Source: Lepidodermella squamata (lineage: Eukaryota > Gastrotricha). From it: 64,000 nt of DNA. The stretch is from NCBI GenBank assembly GCA_047495785.1, contig JBLDXI010000001.1:868001-932000 (forward strand), written 5' to 3'. The number at the start of each line of letters is the position of its first letter. Position 1 is the first letter of the stretch. Shown here piece after piece: positions 11,700-24,390 of this stretch. The position numbers and the translations under genes were made by a program. Under the pieces are notes generated by a model. The model had not been told where the DNA came from and ran no database searches. It was given only the letters and a program-made list of their open reading frames with translations.

Positions 11700-13704
11700 C
11701 GAGTATTCCGGAGGCGCAATGAATGTTTTGCACGATTTTTAAATCCTTTCCGCTGTACAGCGCCTAGTGACGAATTTCTTGCACCGCTAGCAACAGTGGC
11801 AGCTGGAAACCAATGACGTCACCGGGTATATTAATATATTGAGCAACGATAAGGAATTCCGCAGAAAAGAGGCGTTTGTTGTTTTCACAAAGAGGAAACA
11901 GGTAAACAATTGATGCATGCACTAAATAAAAAAAATCGAGCGGTTATATGCTAACGGGGATTGAATTTTCGGCGTGGTAGTGATTCATATTCAGCGCTTA
12001 TTCATATTCAGCGACTGTTAGCGTTCTTAAGAGGCTAGGCCCGATACTTCATCTCCAGCACTAGAATTGAGCTTTCTAATTGAGCTTTCTAACGGAAAAT
12101 TTTTCGTGCAGTTTTCTAGACAACCTGGGACGTAAATATCATGAGCCGCTAATGCTTAATCTTCTCAAGAAAACATTAAAACATTTGCTTCACTGGGCTG
12201 GATGGCGGCGCCCACGCAAAAAGCGCGAACATGCTTTCCAAGCCGCGAAGTCAAGAAATGTCCATAAGATGAACTCTTGGGAGTACGGAAGTGATCCCAG
12301 GTCAAACCACAACATCTAGGTGAACTACGTTGACCTGGTATCAAGTATAAACTAGGGGCTTCAATATGCTTCAGTATTCAGCGATCGAAAAAACGATAAT
12401 TTACGATCTTTGAAACAAAGGATAAGGCAAGTTTGATTAACAGCGTTTTCTCAACGTTCAATATAGTTGAATCTGTTTCAATACAAGCGTTATAAAAAGG
12501 TAGATATACCTGCAGTCGACACTGAAGGATGTGTAAGATTACTCATTTAATATTTTTACCAATAAATTTTCATTTCAACGTCATTTCAACGCCGTAATTT
12601 CAATGAGTGCGTGATGAAAAGCTACGTGCAGAGAGGGAGCCTAATACGTGCGGATTAAAAAACGCGTCATGCTGCAGCTTTTTGGAGATGAAAGCCGTCA
12701 CAGACTTGAAAAACTATTATATTTTGAAACTGAAAAATAAATCATCGATCTGATCGACCTGATTAATGTTAACAATTTCTAATTTGTTTAGAGTTTCGCT
12801 AAATGCACTTGATTATATAATGAATGCTCGTTCGCCAAAGTTAAAAAACGCTTCTCAAAGGGAAATATACTCATAATGTTCTAACTCTACGAAAACCACC
12901 GTACAAGAATCGGGTCTACCTTTGCGGGGAATGCAACACATGGAGCGATCTGCCTCGTCTGATTGGGATGAGATTTCGTAGCGCAATGAAAAATTCTCGA
13001 AAAAGTATAAGAATACAGCTATGAATTGAGAATGCTGCGCAATGCGAGCATGTATTTAACTTTAATAGCGACAAATTAGGATATTTTTAGATCAGATTAC
13101 ACTCATTGCTGATGTCAACCGCACATTAGAATACAATGCGGATTAAAACACAGGTTTTTTGGCGACATTTGCAATGACAAATTGCGCATTGCTCAGGCAT
13201 TAAGTATTGAACAACCTCACAAATAAACTATTTAAAATAGACAAATTTGCCGATAAACCTTGCGATGGAAACTTCCCGTTTCCTTGTTTTCTGATCAAAA
13301 AGATAAGTTTATCTTTCGGATACAATTTCACCCATCTGATCTGTTATATCCATAATCCTTTCCATAATCTGTGATGCATTTTTTATTTGATTCCTTCATT
13401 TTCGCTAAAACCGAAACTCAGAATATTGAACGCGAGAAAAAGGACTTCTCTATGATTCTGCAACAACCCAGAAAAAGACATCCAAGACCGGACAACTGAG
13501 ACAAAATAATGTATAAAAAGAAGTAATGGTTGCAAAGCGCTCTACGCTTATACCCCGCATATTTGCTCAGGCTGTACGTTTTTTTACCCGAATGATAAGG
13601 TGTCCGTTATTCATAGGTGTGCCAGGTAAAGGTCGTGACAAAGAGTAAAAGAGAGAGAGTGAGTAAGAGAGGCAAAATATTTACTCAAGATCGTTTCGTG
13701 CTCT
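11700..13704. other. Intergenic with short direct repeats
   Basis: No gene supported. Two small tandem repeats are visible: TTCATATTCAGCG twice at about 11985-12012, and AATTGAGCTTTCT twice at about 12065-12091. The plus-strand frame at 12080-12319 shows no domain. Confidence 0.4.
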
Positions 13705-13730
13705 TATAAAATCAGCGCTTTCGTATAAAA
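13705..13730 (+). promoter_or_regulatory. Paired TATA boxes of amine oxidase 1
   Basis: TATAAAA occurs at 13705-13711 and again at 13724-13730. The second sits about 53 bases before the ATG at 13783, the normal distance here; the first may give an alternative start. Confidence 0.5.
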
Positions 13731-13782
13731 CGCAGGTATATTATCAAAAATCATTTGTTGAGTGGCTGCTGTTTTAGCGAAA

Positions 13783-15645
13783 ATGGCTCTGTCAGTTCTT
13801 TTCGTTTTACTTTTTGTTGGCGCAGCTGTATCGCAGCGAATTCAAACCAAGCAATCAGTATGATTTCAGAAAAATATCTCCGGTTTGAACATTTCCCTGT
13901 TTGTCAAGGGCTCAGTTGAGTGTACTCAGTCTCCCACGTACGACGTGATTATAATTGGAGCCGGGGCTTCAGGCCTATCAGCAGCTGTTGAACTGTATAC
14001 GAATCGAGGTATTGAAAACTTGATTATCCTCGAGGCGAGGGATAGAATCGGAGGTCGCATCAAAACTGTGCGACGCGGCAATGTCTACGAAGAATACGGA
14101 GCTCAGTGGGTTAGTCGAGTTGGAAAATGAAGACGAGAAAAGTCACATTTTCATCCTCAGGTACATGGCGGTGTTGGCCACGAGCTCGTTGATTACCTCA
14201 GAACGAACGGCTTGTTAGTCCCAGACAGCCAGAAGCCAAATGGCAATAAAGCTTTCTACCGAATGGTCCAGTTTTTATTTTAATTTGAGACTGGAGGCAT
14301 ACTAAATCACGAAACCATTAACTATAGAACGGCACGGCGATTCCAGCCGAAGTGGCTAAAAGCGCTGAACAAGGTTGGAAGTATGCCGATGGTCAGATCG
14401 ACGAGACTTTGACAGCTGCTTCTTGGGGCGGCGAGCTGAAGCGCCATTACGGTAAGCTGTTGTATTACAGGCCACAAATACATATTGATAAGTCTGAAAT
14501 ACAGAAACTTGGTTAAGAAGGAATCCGCTGAATGCGGAAGACAAACGAGCGATTTTCAACTGGTACTACAACTTTGAAAACACAGAAGTCGGAGAAGACC
14601 TAACGAAAGTTGGCATGGAAGAAATTTCAGAGTACGAAGATCTGCGTGGAGACCAAGAAAACCTTGTAAAAAACGGTTGGCTGACAGCTCTGGAAAAACT
14701 CACGGCTGACATTCCGTTGGATTCGCTGCTGCAATTCAACTCACCTGTTAAGAAAATCAAATATTCCTTGGCTTGCGGCGCTAGAGACCCGAGGAAAGTC
14801 GCTGTGTTTCTCACTGACGGTCGCATAATCGTTGGCCGATCAGTAATCGTCACATTGCCATTGGGTGTCCTCAAAACAGGCCTAGTTCAGTTCGAACCGA
14901 CCCTTCCTCAAGCCAAAATCACGTAAGGCTAGATTTGATCATAGTGATCGCCTTTCGAAGTCGTCAATCATTTAGGGCAATCAATCGAATCGGCTTTGGT
15001 TGCATGGTGAAGCTGTTTTTATTCTTCAAGGACGCTTGGTGGGGCAACAGGCTAACTTATGTCAGCCCTGTATTCATGGATTCTATAAACGAGGGCGTAA
15101 ATAGCCAACTCGTCAACGGAACTCAGTGGCATCGCAGCATGGTTGGATTCAACACGATGGTTGGCAACGACAAGGTTCTTCAGGCCTGGCTGACTGGTGA
15201 TTACGCTCGGCTGGTTGAGAAGCTCCCTCCCAGTGAAGTCTCCAGAGTTGTCAACGAAGTGATGAAGAAAGCATTCAGTAAGGCCTTTACGATTCAGGAG
15301 CCGATCTCTATTCAAAGGTATAGGTGTTATTTAGTACATTACTAACTGTTCCTCTTTTTTTCTGATTTTAGGACAGACTGGTGTAACGATCCCTACTCGA
15401 TGGGCGTTTACACTTATGTAGGAGTTCGATCCCCAGCCAAAGACTTCGAAACACTGGCGAATCCTTTACCTGTATCGGGCAAAAAGGTAAAGTTCCGCAA
15501 GCTTTTTCAATCACGCTTATTTTCGCCCATTTTTCAGGTCCTGTTCTTTGCTGGCGAAGCTACTAGTTACGATCAATGGGCTAGTGTTCATGGCGCTTGG
15601 TCGACTGGCACGAGAGCTGCAAAGGAAGTCGCCAGATCTATTTGA
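13783..15645 (+). CDS. Secreted FAD amine oxidase (polyamine-oxidase-like), array gene 1
   Basis: Flavin-dependent oxidation of a polyamine or other amine, releasing hydrogen peroxide; substrate not deducible. Eight exons (13783-13857, 13909-14109, 14161-14265, 14328-14451, 14505-14922, 14976-15317, 15372-15486, 15538-15645) give 495 residues. Exon 1 encodes a signal peptide (LSVLFVLLFVGAAVSQ). The FAD dinucleotide fold is VIIIGAGASGLSAA with the following EARDRIGGR. The substrate-domain Lys conserved in polyamine oxidases is in GCMVKLFLFF. The C-terminal FAD contact is LFFAGEATSYDQW. In the family the conserved Lys lies near flavin N5. The last exon is almost identical in DNA to that of array gene 3, a sign of conversion. 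All introns are 50-62 bp. Confidence 0.93.
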
Positions 15646-16434
15646 TTTTACCGCAAATGGAAGTGCGGAGAACAGACCTGTCTTAAAGGAATCATTAATC
15701 TATTAGCTCAGACTTGAACTCTGTCTGGGATAATCTATTGAATTATCTAATGAATAGCTTGCTAGTCATTTATAACAACGCTGCAGCCTTATTTTGGTCT
15801 TGCCTTTGCCACACGAAGGAGGAACTCGCCATCCGCACCTGTTTCAAGTTTTCATTCCATCGTACGGGATAAGGCGACGCTTCAATAGGACATAGGTCCT
15901 TGCCTTCAAGCTAAAATCAGTGAAAAGTGCTCGTTCCATTATTCGTCTCGCCCACGTAATATCACAACATCCACACTTATGTTGGTAGTACATACGAGAA
16001 CATCCATATTTACTTAACGCGCCTAGCAACTGCATGAGTCTGAGACCACGACACAGTCTTATTGAATTATTGCTTAATTGTGCGGTGCTCAGAGACATTT
16101 TTGAGTTTTAAAAATGATACCTTTGTTAGAGCCCCTCCCCTGACTGGCATTTCATAAAAAACGCGATTGCTATATATAATTTTAACCTGGAAACAAGACG
16201 CTGCTCCCCATACCCACACTTCCTATTGTAAAGATGAATTGACGAATATTACTGCACTATATGCAACCCCGTTGCTATTGAGCACGAAATCAAAGGAAAT
16301 AATCGTCTTTCATTCAGAACACACACAGAATGAGAATTCCGGGACGGCGTTTTCAATACACAATGTAATGCGCACTTGGAATATTTACCCTGTAAAATTG
16401 GCCGATGTAGATATATATTGTCCAGCGCCCAGCC
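15646..16434. other. Intergenic between amine oxidases 1 and 2
   Basis: No gene supported. A plus-strand frame (16167-16556) runs into the start of the next gene in another frame and is spurious. Confidence 0.45.
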
Positions 16435-18290
16435 ATGTCTCTAACGTATTCATGGATATTGTTCTTAGCTGTTGGACTCTCGCTGGATGCTCCAATCAGC
16501 AGCCAGAACGTAATGAATTCAATCGCTTTCTAAGTTACTTAATAATGGCCATTTAGGTCGAATGTAGCATCCAGCCGGCTTATGATGTCATCATAATCGG
16601 CGCCGGCGTCTCGGGCCTTTCCGCAGCAGTTGAGCTATATACCAAGCGGAACGTGGGAAATTTTATAATCCTCGAAGCAAGGGAAAGAATCGGCGGCCGC
16701 ATAAACACGGTTCGCCATGCTGATGGTTTGTACGAAGACTTCGGAGCTCAATGGGTAAGATCATTCAGGGCGAAAAACCCGAACTACACACTGTACATTT
16801 TAGGTTCACGGAGCCGGAGATCATGAGCTGGTTGATTACCTGAAGAACAACAATCTCCTTGTACCCGAGAGTCAAAAACCGAGAGGGAATGACGCCTTCT
16901 ATAGAATGGTACGCTATTGTTAAAAGTTTATTACAATTATCTCAAGTGTTTCTTAAGGACGGTAGTTCAGTTCCGTCGGAGGTGGCAGAAAACGCCAGGC
17001 AAGGATGGGAATATGCAAAGGAGCGAGTTGATTATTCTAAAACAAGCTCTTCGATAGGTGACGAGTTGAGACAAATTTTCAGCCAATGGCTGCGAAGCAA
17101 TGCGGGGAACGAGGAGGATAAGACAGCGGTCTTCAACTGGTATTACAATTTCGAAAACACCGAAACTGCTGAGGAACTCACTCGAGTGGGAATGGAACAA
17201 GATTCAAAATATAAAGAACTCCCAGGAGACAAAGAAAACCTAGTGAAAAATGGGTGGTTAACTGCGCTAGAAAGTTTTACAGCATACACTCCGTTAAATT
17301 CTCTGTTGCGCCTCAACTCGACGGTGAAAACCATAAGATACGCGCTCAACTGCGGCGATCAGAGAAGAGTCGCAGTGTATTTGGCTGATGGCCGCATCTT
17401 CGTTAGCAATTCGGTAATCATTACGTTACCACTCGGAGTTCTGAAAGCAGGTTTAATTGGATTCGAACCAAGTCTTCCCCAAGAAAAACTGAAGTAAGCC
17501 TTTCCTTTACCTTCATGCCTGAGAAGTAAGTTCTCTTCTGTTAATCAGCGCTATTGGTCGGGTTAATTTCGGTTGCATGGTCAAGCTTTTCCTTTTCTTC
17601 GACGAAGCATGGTGGGGTACAAGATTGTCCACCGTCAACGCTGTATATCTGAACTCCATTATCGACGACATAACTGGTCAATATGTCAATCCAAGCATGT
17701 CACGATGGTATCGAAACATGGTTGGCTTTAACACGATGGTGGGTAATAGCAGAGTCCTGCAAGCCTGGCTGACCGGTGACATAGCTCGAGTCATTGAAAG
17801 GCTACCTATGGAAGAAGTGTATCGAGTCGTCAGTTTAGTTTTGCGAAAGGCCTTAGGAGAAGATTTCAACGTGAGAGACCCAGTCAACATACAGAGGTTG
17901 CATTCGTATAATTGATCCAAATAGTTACAACTGTTGTGTTTATTTCAGGACCGAGTGGTGTAATGATCCATATACAATGGGTGCCTATTCCTATGTTGGA
18001 GTGGGTTCTCCTGCAAAGGATTTCGAAATTCTGGCGAGGCCAGTACCTTCGGATAAACCCGTGAGACACTTTTTTCTTAGAGTTCATTAGCCTATTTATT
18101 ACTGCTTTAATAGGTTCTGTTCTTTGCCGGCGAAGCCACTAGTCTTAATCAGTGGGCGACTGTCCATGGCGCATATTCGACCGGAATTCGGGCTGCACGT
18201 GAAGCTACGAATTCTGCTCATCAGTTATCTTGCACATGGATGATTGTTTCTGTGTACCCAATTATCCGGATATTTTTGCAGCTTTATTAA
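16435..18290 (+). CDS. Secreted FAD amine oxidase, array gene 2, with hydrophobic C-terminal tail
   Basis: Seven exons (16435-16509, 16557-16754, 16804-16908, 16958-17493, 17549-17896, 17949-18060, 18114-18290) give 516 residues. Signal peptide SWILFLAVGLSL; FAD fold VIIIGAGVSGLSAA and EARERIGGR; Lys in FGCMVKLFLFF; C-terminal FAD contact LFFAGEATSLNQW. It lacks the intron that in genes 1, 3, 4 and 5 splits the segment before the motif W-L-R, so exon 4 is a fusion of two exons: an intron loss. Unlike its neighbours it ends with a hydrophobic stretch (MIVSVYPIIRIFLQLY) after a small-residue region (ATNSAH). This could be a GPI-attachment signal or a membrane tail, so the enzyme may be held on the cell surface. 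That localisation is inference. Confidence 0.93.
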
Positions 18291-19267
18291 TATTAGTTGA
18301 GAAGAGATGAGAAAACCTTTAGAATTGTTGTTCCAAATATGTGACTAGACACGATTGATACACTCACTAGTTTATTGACATGTTCAAGAATTTTTTACAA
18401 GGAATTTACAAGACTTTACAGTAAAGCAAACAATCGATAACAATCCTTGATTCCTCATTCAAGGGCAACAGCCCATTCCAAATTGAACTTGCCATTTGGG
18501 TTCACAACAATAAATCGAATTTGTTAGCGGATCTTGAAGTTCAGCCGATTGCTGGCGGCAAATAGGTCAGTCAGTATCCAGGTATACATTTACTCGCAGA
18601 AAAGTTAAGGGCATTTCAGATGTACAGTTTTGGGCAGAAAATATGAGACAAGATGACACCGTTTGGAGCTCACTCAGTTTGGCTTCGAATGTCCCAAATT
18701 ACCCTTTGAAAATATGATTGAAGCTAGCGAATGCAGTAGTCACAAGTCTCTCATGTTCGAAATGTTTAAAAAACATCAAATGACCTCAGCGGTGCGAGAA
18801 GAAACATCAAACATTATTGTTTCGCCCAAGTAAAAAAAGCTTTACCGATCGATGATATGATGAATAAAAAACTTTTCACAAATTTATTGGACAGGCTGTA
18901 CCTTCAGCAATGACAAAGAACGTACATACTGGAGTATGATGCGATACGGCTTTGCTTTGGATTTTTCTTTGAGCTTGATGGGGTCGAGGCCTTTAATGTG
19001 CGCAAAAACTGAAATTTTCTATAGTAAACTGATGGTTTGAGGCCACTGGAAGGCCTACTTAATTACTTGAAACAAAAAGCGATATAGTCATTTCCACAAA
19101 AATATAGAGGCATTTTCCAAGGGCTAACCAATGGTATCAAAAAAGTGAAAATCAAGGCTCCAAATCAAATGCGCTTCAAAGGCATATAAAAATGTATAAT
19201 CGTTGCCTATCTTTTCTGTCCCATACTGCAATAAAACAAAAAAATTGAATAAGATCAATGTTCTCAA

Positions 19268-19600
19268 TTAGATATTATTTGAGTTCATTTGAACTGTGAG
19301 GAAGTGGCAGAAGTAAGCGTTTGCCAATGTTGACATGCATTTGCGCCAATCATCCTGCCGAAGTCTTTCTCTGGCCTCCCTGTTGGCTTGAACTATAGCT
19401 TTGATGTTGGCTGTTAGTTCATCCAATCGATTGTTCGAGAGATGTCTCTTGTAAGCGGGCACTGCGGGCAATGGCAACGGTAACGGCTTCGGCAACGGAA
19501 GCGGCGACGACATCGGCAACAGCAAAGGCACATTTCTTCGACCCTGAGTCACTTGGGTTAGCAGCATACAAGCGATAAGTAATCTAGTTTTCTTATCCAT
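19268..19600 (-). CDS. Small secreted protein, C-x9-C family, member 1
   Basis: A 110-residue single-exon protein. I chose the Met at 19600 (MDKKTRLLIACMLL), not the upstream one at 19663, because the latter would lie close to or ahead of the start site predicted from the TATA box at 19680. Layout: signal peptide (about 1-20, ending TQVTQG), a Pro-Leu repeat (PLPLPKPLPLPLP), a basic spot (YKRH), a charged amphipathic helix (NNRLDELTANIKAIVQANRE) and the C-terminal motif RKCMSTLANAYFC, where two Cys are nine residues apart. I do not recognise the family. Three related genes lie at 23146, 42615 and 45844. Secretion is inferred from the signal peptide; function is unknown. Confidence 0.8.
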   Translation of the reverse strand: MDKKTRLLIACMLLTQVTQGRRNVPLLLPMSSPLPLPKPLPLPLPAVPAYKRHLSNNRLDELTANIKAIVQANREARERLRQDDWRKCMSTLANAYFCHFLTVQMNSNNI

Positions 19601-19679
19601 TATGAAACTTTGGTAGTTCAAGGCAAACAAAACCAAGGCTTGTTCGAAGAAAGTGAGATCCAAATTGTTTGAGGCTATC

Positions 19680-19687
19680 TTTATATA
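19680..19687 (-). promoter_or_regulatory. TATA box of small secreted gene 1
   Basis: TATATAAA on the minus strand about 80 bases ahead of the ATG at 19600, conserved in position with the TATA box of copy B. Confidence 0.6.
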
Positions 19688-19702
19688 AGGCTATCTTTGC
19701 GT

Positions 19703-19733
19703 GGATACTAGCCTCCCCCAGGTAATAGTATCC
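19703..19733. promoter_or_regulatory. Inverted repeat just upstream of TATA, copy A
   Basis: Perfect arms GGATACTA and TAGTATCC with a 15-base centre (gcctcccccaggtaa), 16-20 bases upstream of the TATA box. The whole unit is unchanged in copy B, though surrounding non-coding DNA has diverged. This suggests a protein-binding site or a dyad operator-like element. Confidence 0.5.
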
Positions 19734-20340
19734 CCCTCACCTGGATGACTTCTGGAGGTCACTCAGTTAGCCCACTACTTTTACGTTGATCGTGAGAGGG
19801 CCTCCGCGAATCGCATTTAGTGACGCAGGAACGAACTAAAAAACGATGCTAAATTATTCAAGACATAAAGTACCTGGTGAGTCATTTCTTATTTTTAGCC
19901 GGCATCGCAGAGGAGGAAACATTGTAGTGAAAGCTAACGATTTTGCGACGATTTAACGCCGCTTCATTTAAAAAAAAATAGGTGGACGTGAAAGATCCAG
20001 GGTTGAATGCTGTCTCATTTCAAATATTTTCACACAAAAATCACTCATTCATGAATCCCTCGATTTCTTTATTATTTATCCGCAACTTAAGTTTTAATGT
20101 GGAGGTCTAGTTGGAGCGAGATGATCGTTTTCACACGTATTTATAAGTTTACGGAATTTCCCAATGGCTTTCCGATAGTATTAGACTTCTGAAAATTATG
20201 GGAGCCGTGAATGCTTTCCTGCCTGAAACAAGTACCTGAAAGCAATGTCAGTTGCGCGCCAGCTCAAGCGATGTATAAACTAGCATGGGCGTAATACTTT
20301 TTCAGGTTGATTTGTTCGAGAGAGAAGCTTAATTGATAAA

Positions 20341-22011
20341 GCATACCAGCTTTGATCCGATTCGATACTCAGAAACGGTTTTGTAATCAATTCTGTCCCA
20401 GGCTGAGAGTTATAGAAATCATTACGGCGTTTACCAATAGGGCAACTTCCAGAGTGGTCAGTCGCTTTCAGAATGCTCATCCAATCCGTCTGTGTCGGGG
20501 TGGCTCTGGCGCTGGACTGCAACTGATTCTCGCCGACTGCACCGCGTCACCAAAAAGCAGGTAACACCTGTTTGTTTTTACCAATCGCTTATCGTCAGTA
20601 ACCGGGCATAGACAAGCTGCTTTCTGTGCCCGGTCAAGGGTCCAGAGTCCAAGCTTTGAATACACATTCAAGTGCGACGTGTGTGTGCTGCATGGAATTC
20701 TATACCATCTGAGGTCGTGAATAGCTCTCATTTTAATTTCGTTTAATATACTAGAAGCATTGCGTGTAAACTAGAACAATACGCTATATCAGTGGTGAGG
20801 CGCCTTGACGCTTTTTAATTCATAAACGTCGCGAGACAAAATGCGAGACAAAGGTACTATTAAACAATTCTTAATCTGGTATCGAGTCATCAATCTACCG
20901 TTCCCGAATGTAGGAAAACAGGTCGAGAGCTTTTTATATTTCACACATTGAAATTCCTTGGACTCATCTGGCCCCGCGATTATATTTTGGATTAAGCTTC
21001 AGCGTTTAAATTTTCCACAGATTCCTCATCTCCTTGTATGATGGGAACCTCAGCTTTCGGCATACTTTCAGCGAATATCTGCATCAGCGAGTTGCGGGTT
21101 TAAATGACTGATAGCCAAGTCAACGCCTTCGCCATAATCATCGGTATGGAAGACTTTGCACATCAGCTGGAAAATCAGCCATTTACTAAGCTAACCTATC
21201 ACTAATACTACTAGCACTACGCTAAACTAGTACTACTACGACAAAGTCTGTGTTGGCAAGAATTGGAAGTGAAGCGAAACGTCCATCTGGCTACCTTGAT
21301 CTGGCGGGGTTTAAATGGCGAAGCACCGGTTGCGATCGCTGCTTATTTTACCCTGCGAAACGTGGCGGGCTCCACTCGGAGCCAACCTGTTTAGAAAACA
21401 GTGACATACATTCTTAAAATACCAAAAACCAAGTCCAAGACCATGGACACTGTTGCCTGGAACACCACGGGGCAGCGTTTTCGAACAGTTTGCCCGACGA
21501 AGCGCGCGTAGGTAAGTGTAGGAACTTCGTTTAAACCTACTAAATCTGGCTCCCAACGCCGACCTCAACACTCAACAACAAGCCAGCATCTGACATCGGA
21601 TATAAATTTCCATATTTTTCTAGCGTTGCTCAATTTTTTACTGATTAGTTCAACTTTACTCTAATGATGTTTAAAAACTACTCATACTTGTGTACAGTTT
21701 GATCAAATCTCAACGAAGCCATGGCTGTATTTTTTTATAGCTGAGCTTTCCAACTTTTTCTAAAAAGAGCTAAGCTAACAGTCGTGATCAGTAGTCTACT
21801 GTCAATAGCCACATTCTAAAGATGTAAAAGATCTAGCATGTAGTAAAGATCTATGTAGAATAATTCTACAGCAGGATCTCTCATCTCTCCTAACTAAACA
21901 GAAAGCTGCAAAAATATACAGAACATTGGGTATACAAAGGCAATCATCAATGCGCAAGAAAAACGATGAGCAGCATTCGTCGCTTCACGTGCCCAAAGAA
22001 AACACGTCGCA
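20341..22011. other. Spacer between the duplicated blocks
   Basis: No gene supported. The minus-strand frame at 21311-21571 has no signal, domain or splice context. This stretch has no obvious counterpart elsewhere in the window. Confidence 0.4.
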
Positions 22012-23145
22012 CGATTGATGCAATCACAAGTTTATTGACATTTACAACCGGAATTTACAATACTTATATTGAAGCTAACGATCAATAATAATCCTCAATC
22101 TCTCTATTTGGGTGGCCACTAATTCCAAATTAACGCAATCTTAAATCGGCTATTTCCGCTGAAAAGAAATTCGCCTGATAACTGGCAGCGGACCCTGAAG
22201 TCAAGCTGATTTCCATAGCATAAAGGTCAGTCTCCGGGCATATTTACTAAGCGAAAAGAAATAGGGACTTGATATTTCAGATATACAGTTTTGGGCAGAA
22301 ATTACAAGCCAGTCAGATACCGTTTGCAGCTAACTCCATTTGGCTTCGAATTTCACAAACTACCATTGGTTGCCATTAGAACATACGAGGGACGCTTGCA
22401 CTTGTTGGCGAATGTATGGCACCATTCAGGGAATTTAATCGCATAGCAAGTAGAGATTTCGGAATTTTCCTGCCATCCTGCATTGATAGAAAGCTATTTT
22501 GATCCACGTGGAAAACCGTGAAAGATGTAATTTCCCTAGTTCTCAACCTAATAAACTACCTTGGTTAGAATTGGACCAGTCACCGGCAAAAGGAAAATTG
22601 TTTAAAAAAATCGAATTACCTCAGAGGTGCGAGAGGGGACATTGAAATCTAGCATAATCGTTTCGCCCAAAGTTTAAAAAAACTTCCACCAACAGGTGAT
22701 ATGGTGAATAAAAAAACTTCTTCAACAATTTATTGAAAAAATGCTGTTCATTCAGCTGTCAGAACAATGATAAAGAACGTACATTTTCTGACATTTTCGA
22801 GGTAAACAGGCTTAGTTGGAGATGCTTTACATGCTGGCTGCATACATTCAGAGCTTGCGCGCTGATGTGAAATTCCAATCGCCTTAAGCTGGCTAAACCT
22901 ATCCGCTGTTTTCATTATGAATGAAGAATGATCCAACAACTCTCTCCGTCTGCTGCGGTACTGCTTTGCAAGTTCCTTCGAATTAAAAGTAACGATGGTC
23001 ATTTTTAGAAAACCATTTTTTCTAAGGGCTTTCCAATGGTATAAAACGTCTATAACGAAGCTCGAAATCGAATGCGCTACAAAGGCATATAAAATGGTAC
23101 CATCAATCACCTATGTCTTCTGTCCTATAAGATCAAAGTTCTCAT

Positions 23146-23451
23146 TTAGATAATGTTATTCGGGTTCATTTGAACTACGAGTACGCGGCAGAAGTAAGCG
23201 TTTCCCAATGTTGACATGCATTTGCGCCAATCATCCTGTCGCAGTCGTTCTTTGGCCTCCCTGTTGGCTTGAACCATAGCTTTGATGTTGGCCGTGATTT
23301 CATCCAATCGGTTGTTCGAGAGGTGTTTCTGGTAAGCGGGCAATGCCGGCAATGGCATGGGTAACGGCAACGGCAACGGCGAACTTCCTGCAGCCTGAGT
23401 CACCTCGCATAGCAACAAGAAATGGATAAATATTCTGATCTTCTTATCCAT
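23146..23451 (-). CDS. Small secreted protein, C-x9-C family, member 2
   Basis: A 101-residue single-exon paralogue of the gene at 19268. The start is set at MDKKIRIFIHFLLL, aligned with member 1. Signal peptide to about residue 20; a shorter Pro-Leu stretch (PLPLPLPMPLP); the same helix (NNRLDEITANIKAMVQANRE); and the motif RKCMSTLGNAYFC. The Pro-Leu part varies in length and the signal peptide in sequence, whereas the helix and Cys motif are nearly fixed. This indicates that the C-terminal half is the functional part. It lies in the duplicated block, 1.5 kb ahead of amine oxidase 3 and on the opposite strand. Confidence 0.8.
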   Translation of the reverse strand: MDKKIRIFIHFLLLCEVTQAAGSSPLPLPLPMPLPALPAYQKHLSNNRLDEITANIKAMVQANREAKERLRQDDWRKCMSTLGNAYFCRVLVVQMNPNNII

Positions 23452-23529
23452 TTTTCCACTGGGATAGATCGATGCAAACAAAACCAAGACTTGTTTGAAG
23501 AAAGTTTCATCTGAAGTTTTCGCCGCTAT

Positions 23530-23537
23530 CTTTTATA
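23530..23537 (-). promoter_or_regulatory. TATA box of small secreted gene 2
   Basis: TATAAAAG on the minus strand, about 80 bases upstream of the ATG at 23451, at the same place as in copy A. Confidence 0.6.
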
Positions 23538-23552
23538 GGGCTATCTTTGCGT

Positions 23553-23583
23553 GGATACTAGCCTCCCCCAGGTAATAGTATCC
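23553..23583. promoter_or_regulatory. Inverted repeat just upstream of TATA, copy B
   Basis: Identical to the copy A element: GGATACTA, 15-base centre, TAGTATCC. Confidence 0.5.
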
Positions 23584-24390
23584 CCCACGCCTGGATGAGT
23601 TGTGGAGGTCACTCAGTTAGTCTACTGCTTTGACGTTGGTCGAGGATGGGCCTCCGCGAATCGCATTTAGTGACGCAGGAACGAACTAAAAAACGATGCT
23701 AAATTATTCAAGACAGAAAGTACCTGGTGAGTCATTTCTTATTTTTAGCCGGCATTGCAGAGGAGGAAACATCGTAGTGAAAGCTAACGATTTTGCGAAA
23801 ACGCCGCTTCATATAAAAAAATAGGTGGACGTGAAAGATCCAGGGTTGAATGCTGTCTCTTTTCAAATATTTGAAAATAATCACTCAATCCTGAATCCCT
23901 CGATTTCTGTATTATTAATCTGCAACTTGCTTCGACCAAAATAGCATCCATCTTCTATGCGCGAGAGTAGTTGAGTTTTTAACATTGAAACCTAGTTGGA
24001 GCGATGACCATTTTCACAGAAATTTACAATATTATGGAATTTCCCAATGCCTTTAAAATTGTAGTGAATTTCTGAATGTTATGTGAGCCACGAATGTTTT
24101 CCTGGCTCGTCTTTTCTGCCTCATACAGTATTTGAGGCCCTCTCAGATTCGCTGATTTACGGAAGAAGCTGAGGTCGAACGCACCTTGAGCATTTTTTGT
24201 TATGATGTCGGTGTTTATGCCACGCTCAATTCTCTATCGATTGAATATTGGCTTCTCTCGAAAAGTCAGCAGGAAATTGTTAAGTTAGACTTTGAAAGTG
24301 TATTGTCGTTTGCGCGCACGCTCGAGCGAATGTAGCATGGGCGTCAACGTTTTTCATGTTGATTTTTCGAGGGAGAAGCCTATATTCAAT

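Larger units (their letters stand above)
18355..20340. repeat. Segmental duplication, copy A
   Basis: About 2 kb that matches, with many small differences, the block at 22012-24390 in the same orientation. Shared landmarks include the minus-strand small secreted-protein gene, its TATA box, the GGATACTA inverted repeat, the segment around GATGCTAAATTATTCAAGAC, and the flanks beginning near AGTTTATTGACAT. Divergence is highest outside the gene and promoter. Confidence 0.8.
22012..24390. repeat. Segmental duplication, copy B
   Basis: Same-orientation partner of 18355-20340. It contains the second small secreted gene. A minus-strand frame at 22748-23110 lies in its 3' flank; the matching position of copy A is interrupted by stops, so I do not call it a gene. 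Confidence 0.8.

Noticed and set aside
22748-23110. Open frame of 120 codons downstream of small secreted gene 2
   Set aside because: The corresponding place in the other duplicate copy is full of stops, so the frame is not conserved.
24210-24340. Possible bacterial operon or horizontal transfer around the amine oxidases
   Set aside because: All members have several spliceosomal introns and signal peptides typical of animal genes.
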